Shown here in pieces: positions 60,214 to 64,000 of a stretch of DNA of 64,000 bases (position 1 is its first letter; each line of letters starts with the position of its first letter). A program made the translations under genes and the position numbers. Source of the stretch: Erythrobacter donghaensis (GTDB lineage: Bacteria > Pseudomonadota > Alphaproteobacteria > Sphingomonadales > Sphingomonadaceae); contig NZ_MUYG01000007.1 of the NCBI RefSeq assembly GCF_002155425.1, positions 62,001-126,000 of the forward strand. Direction: 5' to 3'. The notes below the pieces were generated by a model. It saw only the letters and a list, made by a program, of their open reading frames with translations. It did not search any database and had not been told where the DNA came from.

Positions 60214-62373
60214 ATGCGTAACATTCTTGCTTTCGGCGCAGTCGTCGCCGCTGTCGCCCTGTCCGCCACCCCGCTGGCCGCGCAGGAGGCCGCGCCTCCG
60301 CCCGCGATCCCCGGCCTCGCCCACCCGCCGATGAGCGCCGCGGATCTGGTGACGCTCCCGCGCCTCGGCGCACCTGCGGTCAACCGCGAGGGCACGCTGG
60401 CAGCCTACAGCGTCACAGTCACCGACCCGGAGACGCTCAAGCGCTCGCCGCAGCACTATCTGCTCGATCTGACCAAGCCGGGGGCCGCGCCGGTACCAAT
60501 GGAGGGCCTGACCGCCTCCGATCTGACCTTCGGCCCGGACGGCTATCTCTATTACCTCAGCGATGCCGCGCCGGAAGAGGGCGCACCCGAGGTCAGCCGG
60601 GTGTGGCGCATGAGCGTTGCCGCCGACGGCCGGACCGGCATTCCCGAAGTGGTCGCCGGGTTCGACACCAGCATCGCCGGCTTCAAGCTCGCCCCCAACG
60701 GATCGGCCATCGCCATCTGGGGCGGGATCGCTCGCGACTGCCCGACCTTCGGCTGCCCCGACGCCCCCGAGCGCAGCCTTCCCGGCCCGGGCACCGGGCG
60801 GCTTTATGACGGCACGGACGGCTTCGTGCGCCACTGGGACCGCTGGGCCACCCCCGGCACGCACAACCGCATCTTCACCTTCCCGCTGGTCGCCGGCAAA
60901 GCGCAGGGTCCCGGCGCGCCCGCCGACGGGCGCGACCCCGCCACCGGCATCATCGCCGACACCCCCACCCTGCCCTTCGGCGGGGGCGAGGAAATCGCCT
61001 TCGCGCCCGATGGCAAGACCCTCTACTTCACCGCGCGCCTTGCCAACGCCGAAGAGCCGCGCTCGACCAATCTCGATATCTACGCCGCCGACCTCACCGG
61101 CGCCGCGCCACGCCCGCTGACCGCGGCCAACCTCGCGACCGACACCACCCCTGCTGTCTCCCCCGATGGCCGCTATCTCGCCTGGCTGGCGATGGAGCGG
61201 GCGACCTACGAGGCGGACAGGCTGGCGGTCCAGCTGCTTGATTTGAGGACCGGCAAGGCGCGCAATCTCACGAAGGACACCGATCTCAGCTTCGGCAGCC
61301 TTGCGTGGAGCGCCGACGGCAAAAGCCTGATCGCCACCGCGCAGCAGGTGCTCGACACCCCCGCCTTCCGCATCGACATCGCCACCGGCAAGGTGACCGA
61401 GCTCAACCTGATGGCGGGCAACGAAGCGCATATCGCCAATCTCGTGCCGCTGCCGGGCGGCCGTGCGCTGTTCACGCGCGATTCGCTCGGCGCGCCTTCG
61501 GAGCTCTACCTGTCGGACGGCATGGGGCAGGCCCGCCCGCTGACCGATGTCGCCACCACCCGCATGGGCGGCATGGCAAGCGTCGTCACCCGCCGCTTCA
61601 GCTTTGCCGGGGCGGATGGCGACACGGTGTGGGGCCAGATCACCCGCCTTGCCGACCAGACAGGGCCGATCCCGGCGATCCTCTATATCCACGGCGGGCC
61701 GCAGGGCAGCTTCAACGACAGCTGGTCGAACCGCTGGAACCCGCGCGTCACGGCTTCGCAGGGCTATGCCGTGATCTCGGTCGATTTCCACGGCAGCACC
61801 GGATACGGGCAGGCCTTCACCGATGCGATCAACCGCGACTGGGGCGGCAAGCCACTGGAAGACCTGCAAAAAGGCCTCGCTGCCGCGCTGGTGCTCGATC
61901 CGCAGATCGACGGGGAGCGCGCCTGCGCGATGGGGGCGAGCTATGGCGGTTACATGGTCAACTGGATCGCCGGGAACTGGCCCGACCGCTTCGACTGCAT
62001 CGTCCAGCACGACGGCCTCTTCGACATGCGCTCGATGTATTATGCGACCGAGGAATCGTGGTTCCCGCGCTGGGATTTCGGCGGCTCCTACGAAGAAGCC
62101 AAGGAAACCTATGAAAAGTGGAACCCCGCCAATTACGTCGCCAACTGGCGCACCCCGATGCTGGTGGTGACGGGCGAGAAGGACTTCCGCGTGCCCTACA
62201 CGCAAGGGCTGCAAAGCTTCACCGCGCTGCAGGAACGCGGCATCCCCTCGCAACTGCTGGTCTTCCCGGACGAAAACCACTGGGTGCTGGGCGCCAAGAA
62301 CTCGCTGCAATGGCACAACACGGTATTCGCCTGGCTGGATCGCTGGCTGAAGGCGGAGGAGAGCGGCGAGTGA
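60214..62373 (+). CDS. S9-family prolyl oligopeptidase/acylaminoacyl peptidase
   Basis: A 719-residue exported serine peptidase. Signal MRNILAFGAVVAAVALSATPLAA. Residues of about 40-400 form a beta-propeller with WD-like PDGRYLAWLA and APDGKTLYFTAR blades. The catalytic domain begins PAILYIHGGPQGSF and has GYGQAF, the nucleophile elbow GASYGGYM (Ser near 574), VVTGEKDFRVPY with Asp and FPDENHWVLG with His. Cleaves short peptides or N-terminal acyl residues in the periplasm. Its stop overlaps the GTG start of the ferredoxin-like gene by 4 bases. Confidence 0.94.
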   Translation: MRNILAFGAVVAAVALSATPLAAQEAAPPPAIPGLAHPPMSAADLVTLPRLGAPAVNREGTLAAYSVTVTDPETLKRSPQHYLLDLTKPGAAPVPMEGLTASDLTFGPDGYLYYLSDAAPEEGAPEVSRVWRMSVAADGRTGIPEVVAGFDTSIAGFKLAPNGSAIAIWGGIARDCPTFGCPDAPERSLPGPGTGRLYDGTDGFVRHWDRWATPGTHNRIFTFPLVAGKAQGPGAPADGRDPATGIIADTPTLPFGGGEEIAFAPDGKTLYFTARLANAEEPRSTNLDIYAADLTGAAPRPLTAANLATDTTPAVSPDGRYLAWLAMERATYEADRLAVQLLDLRTGKARNLTKDTDLSFGSLAWSADGKSLIATAQQVLDTPAFRIDIATGKVTELNLMAGNEAHIANLVPLPGGRALFTRDSLGAPSELYLSDGMGQARPLTDVATTRMGGMASVVTRRFSFAGADGDTVWGQITRLADQTGPIPAILYIHGGPQGSFNDSWSNRWNPRVTASQGYAVISVDFHGSTGYGQAFTDAINRDWGGKPLEDLQKGLAAALVLDPQIDGERACAMGASYGGYMVNWIAGNWPDRFDCIVQHDGLFDMRSMYYATEESWFPRWDFGGSYEEAKETYEKWNPANYVANWRTPMLVVTGEKDFRVPYTQGLQSFTALQERGIPSQLLVFPDENHWVLGAKNSLQWHNTVFAWLDRWLKAEESGE

Positions 62374-62780
62374 CCGACGAGGATTTGCTCTGTGCGCGGA
62401 GCAATCTCGCGCGGCATTACGGCAACCCCGCGAGCGGCACCGGCATCGCGCGGCACATCATGCTGTGCGCGATTTCGGAGAAGCAGAAGTGCTGCTCGCG
62501 CGAGGCGGGGGAGGAGGCGTGGGGCTTCCTCAAGTCACGGCTGAAGGAACTGGGCCTCGTCGGCCCGCAGCGCAGCGCCGAGAGCGCGCGCGGGGCAGGT
62601 GGGGGCGTGCAGCGAACCAAGGCGGACTGCCTGCAACTCTGCGCCGCCGGCCCCATCGCGGTCGTGTGGCCCGACGGGGTATGGTATCACTCCTGCTCCC
62701 CCGCGGTGCTCGAGCGGGTGATTCAGGAACATCTGATCGGCGGCGTGCCGGTTGAGGATTATCGCCTCAAGCCCGCCTAA
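62370..62780 (+). CDS. Thioredoxin-fold [2Fe-2S] ferredoxin
   Basis: 136 residues from GTG 62370, with GGAGGAGAGC upstream inside the peptidase gene. RHIMLCAISEKQKCCSREAG supplies the first ligand(s) and TKADCLQLCAAGP the second pair, in the spacing of the thioredoxin-like ferredoxins (as in NuoE-like and Aquifex Fd4 proteins). VVWPDGVWYHSCSPAVLERVIQEHLIGG is the usual end. It could supply electrons to an unknown partner and may be a candidate P450 redox protein, though the usual P450 partner is an adrenodoxin-type ferredoxin. Overlaps the convergent 62777-63088 gene by 4 bases. Confidence 0.87.
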   Translation: MTDEDLLCARSNLARHYGNPASGTGIARHIMLCAISEKQKCCSREAGEEAWGFLKSRLKELGLVGPQRSAESARGAGGGVQRTKADCLQLCAAGPIAVVWPDGVWYHSCSPAVLERVIQEHLIGGVPVEDYRLKPA

Positions 62781-63088
62781 TCATCCCTCGGGCTCCAGAA
62801 CTCGTCCTTCCCCGGAAGCTGGTTGTCGACCGATTCGTCGTGCCCCGTGCCGTTGGAGAGGAACACCAGCCCCATCAGCGCGCCGCCCAGCAGCATCGTC
62901 AGGCTTATGCCGAGCGCGACCGCGATGTAGAAATGCACCGAAATCATGCCGTTATAGGCAAACAGCAACCCCATCGCGATGGCCACGACCAGCACGGTCG
63001 CCGCGAGCAGCAGCTTCATGATCTGGCGATAGCGCGCCCAGGCGTGGGCGGCGTTCACGGGATCGTCGAGCGGGGATTTGCGGGTCAT
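62777..63088 (-). CDS. Small two-helix membrane protein
   Basis: 103 residues from MTRKSPLDDPVNAAHAWARYRQIM. Two hydrophobic helices: LLLAATVLVVAIAMGLLFAYNG and FYIAVALGISLTMLLGGALMGLVFL, followed by a hydrophilic acidic tail (NGTGHDESVDNQLPGKDEFW). No known motif; similar small proteins are frequent in this group. Start set at 63088; the ORF upstream to 63211 is not supported. Convergent with the ferredoxin gene. Confidence 0.7.
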   Translation of the reverse strand: MTRKSPLDDPVNAAHAWARYRQIMKLLLAATVLVVAIAMGLLFAYNGMISVHFYIAVALGISLTMLLGGALMGLVFLSNGTGHDESVDNQLPGKDEFWSPRDD

Positions 63089-63244
63089 CCCTCCGACATG
63101 GCGCGCACGGGGGCGCAATGCAACGCGCGAAAGCTGCAAGGTGGCCTGCATCGGACGCAATGGCAGCACTACGTGATGCGACGGAGCGATTCGCCTTTTG
63201 CCGCAAATCATGGCATTTTCTTCATCCGATAGAGGGAGACTGCC

Positions 63245-63676
63245 ATGACCATCGCCCGTATCATCGCCCAGCGCGGCCCATCCGACATCATCGCCTGCGA
63301 CGTTGCCACACCCGTGGCGCAGGTCGTCCAGACGCTCGCCACCAAGCGCATCGGCGCGCTGCCGGTGCTGCGCGAGGGCAAGGTGGTGGGGATCGTCTCG
63401 GAACGCGACGTGATCTACCGCCTCGCCGACAAGGGGCGCGAATGTCTCGACTTTCCGGTCGGCGAGATCATGACCTCACCCGCGATCACCGTCGAACCCG
63501 CCACCACGGTTGACGAAGCGCTGGGCATGATGACCCGCCGCCGGTTCCGCCACTTCCCGGTGGTCGAAAATGGCGCGCTAGTCGCCTTCATCTCGATCGG
63601 CGACCTCGTGAAGCACAAGATGGACGAGGTGCAGCACGAGGCCGATCAACTGCGCAACTACATTCAGGCGGTGTGA
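63245..63676 (+). CDS. CBS-domain pair protein
   Basis: 143 residues made of two tandem CBS motifs: CDVATPVAQVVQTLATKRIGALPVLREGKVVGIVSERDVIYRL and VGEIMTSPAITVEPATTVDEALGMMTRRRFRHFPVVENGALVAFISIGDLVKHK. Stand-alone CBS pairs bind adenosine nucleotides and sense energy state. A short helix tail follows. GAGGGAGAC-like AGAGGGAGACTGCC precedes the ATG. Monocistronic before an IscA/ErpA-type gene. Confidence 0.92.
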   Translation: MTIARIIAQRGPSDIIACDVATPVAQVVQTLATKRIGALPVLREGKVVGIVSERDVIYRLADKGRECLDFPVGEIMTSPAITVEPATTVDEALGMMTRRRFRHFPVVENGALVAFISIGDLVKHKMDEVQHEADQLRNYIQAV

Positions 63677-63715
63677 CCGCTTGAGGAACGCCCCTGCGCG
63701 TCTTAAATGAGTGGC

Positions 63716-64000
63716 ATGAGCGCCGAGCCCCTGATCCTCACCCCGTCCGCCGCCAAGCGGGTGGCCTTCATCGCGCAGAAGCAGGCGCGCCCGGCGATCC
63801 TGCGACTTGCGGTCGAGGGCGGGGGCTGTTCGGGCTTTCAATACAAGTTCGACCTCGCCGACGCGCCCGATGCAGAGGACAGCGTGTCCGAATGCGAGGG
63901 GGTGAAGCTGGTGGTCGATCCGGTCAGCCTCGATCTGATCGCGGGCAGCACGGTCGATTTCGTCGAATCCTTGGGCGGGGCGGCCTTCAAGGTCGAAAAC
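63716..64000 (+). CDS. IscA/ErpA-type iron-sulfur cluster carrier (truncated at window end)
   Basis: 95 visible codons of an A-type carrier. LTPSAAKRVAFIAQKQ opens the HesB fold, LRLAVEGGGCSGFQYKF holds the first conserved Cys (in GGCSGFxY), and VVDPVSLDLIAGSTVDFVESLGGAAFKVEN is the region leading to the missing C-terminal CGCG-type Cys pair. These proteins transfer Fe-S clusters to apoproteins. Start could be 63716 or 63707 (MSGMSAEP). The C-terminus lies beyond the window. Confidence 0.88.
   Translation, partial: MSAEPLILTPSAAKRVAFIAQKQARPAILRLAVEGGGCSGFQYKFDLADAPDAEDSVSECEGVKLVVDPVSLDLIAGSTVDFVESLGGAAFKVEN

Overview
The window reads as an ordinary chromosomal segment of a GC-rich alphaproteobacterium, most likely Sphingomonadales and probably Erythrobacteraceae. 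This is judged from the proteins, since no 16S is present: a UrcA-family protein, a DUF2497/PopZ-like protein, a 1561-residue NAD-glutamate dehydrogenase, a CYP153-type P450, a fused ThiS-ThiG and many short Ala/Arg-rich proteins. Genes are dense, with many 4-base start/stop overlaps. There is no integrase, transposase, phage module, CRISPR array or rRNA. The only tRNA is a tRNA-Leu(TAA).

Layout. 0-5.8 kb: a PaaI thioesterase divergent from an HxlR regulator with two matching operators, then a minus-strand POT peptide transporter followed by two secreted amidohydrolase paralogs, one of which has lost its metal site. 5.8-9.8 kb: a GntR regulator, IHF-beta, a CPA2 antiporter, tRNA-Leu and a PilZ protein, with three copies of a hairpin-rich repeat. 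9.8-21.2 kb: MsrB, CYP153, a NatAB-like ABC exporter, QueG, a ferredoxin reductase and the large glutamate dehydrogenase. 21.3-27.6 kb: a luciferase-like monooxygenase/TPR/hydrolase operon, divergent PhoD, and a four-gene minus operon (small membrane protein, membrane protein, XRE regulator, secreted hydrolase) in which every junction overlaps by 4 bases.

27.6-38.2 kb: thrS behind a Thr-rich leader peptide and nested hairpins, DUF305, TauE, DUF1223, agmatine deiminase, then glnE-bcp-DUF455 and an M23 peptidase closed by a strong terminator. 38.3-51.5 kb: an acyl-CoA synthetase/P450 pair, YqiJ-like protein and flotillin, GalU, MurA, small unknowns, fused ThiS-ThiG, MerC-like protein, heme A synthase, CutA, and L13/S9 with a bidirectional terminator. 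51.5-64 kb: metallophosphoesterase, UrcA, a LytTR two-component pair, fumarase, a shortened Pcm-like methyltransferase with TolC under a palindromic promoter, PopZ-like protein, S9 peptidase, a thioredoxin-fold ferredoxin, CBS protein and the start of an IscA/ErpA-type protein.

No wholly new multi-gene defence or mobile system is evident. The most unusual signals are regulatory or structural: the thrS leader, the covarying intergenic hairpin repeats (about 5.9, 6.9, 7.0 and 53.7 kb), the paired operators at HxlR, the palindromic tolC-operon promoter, the pseudoenzyme amidohydrolase and the ThiS-ThiG fusion with an internal Gly-Gly. Functions are family assignments made by eye; no database search was run.
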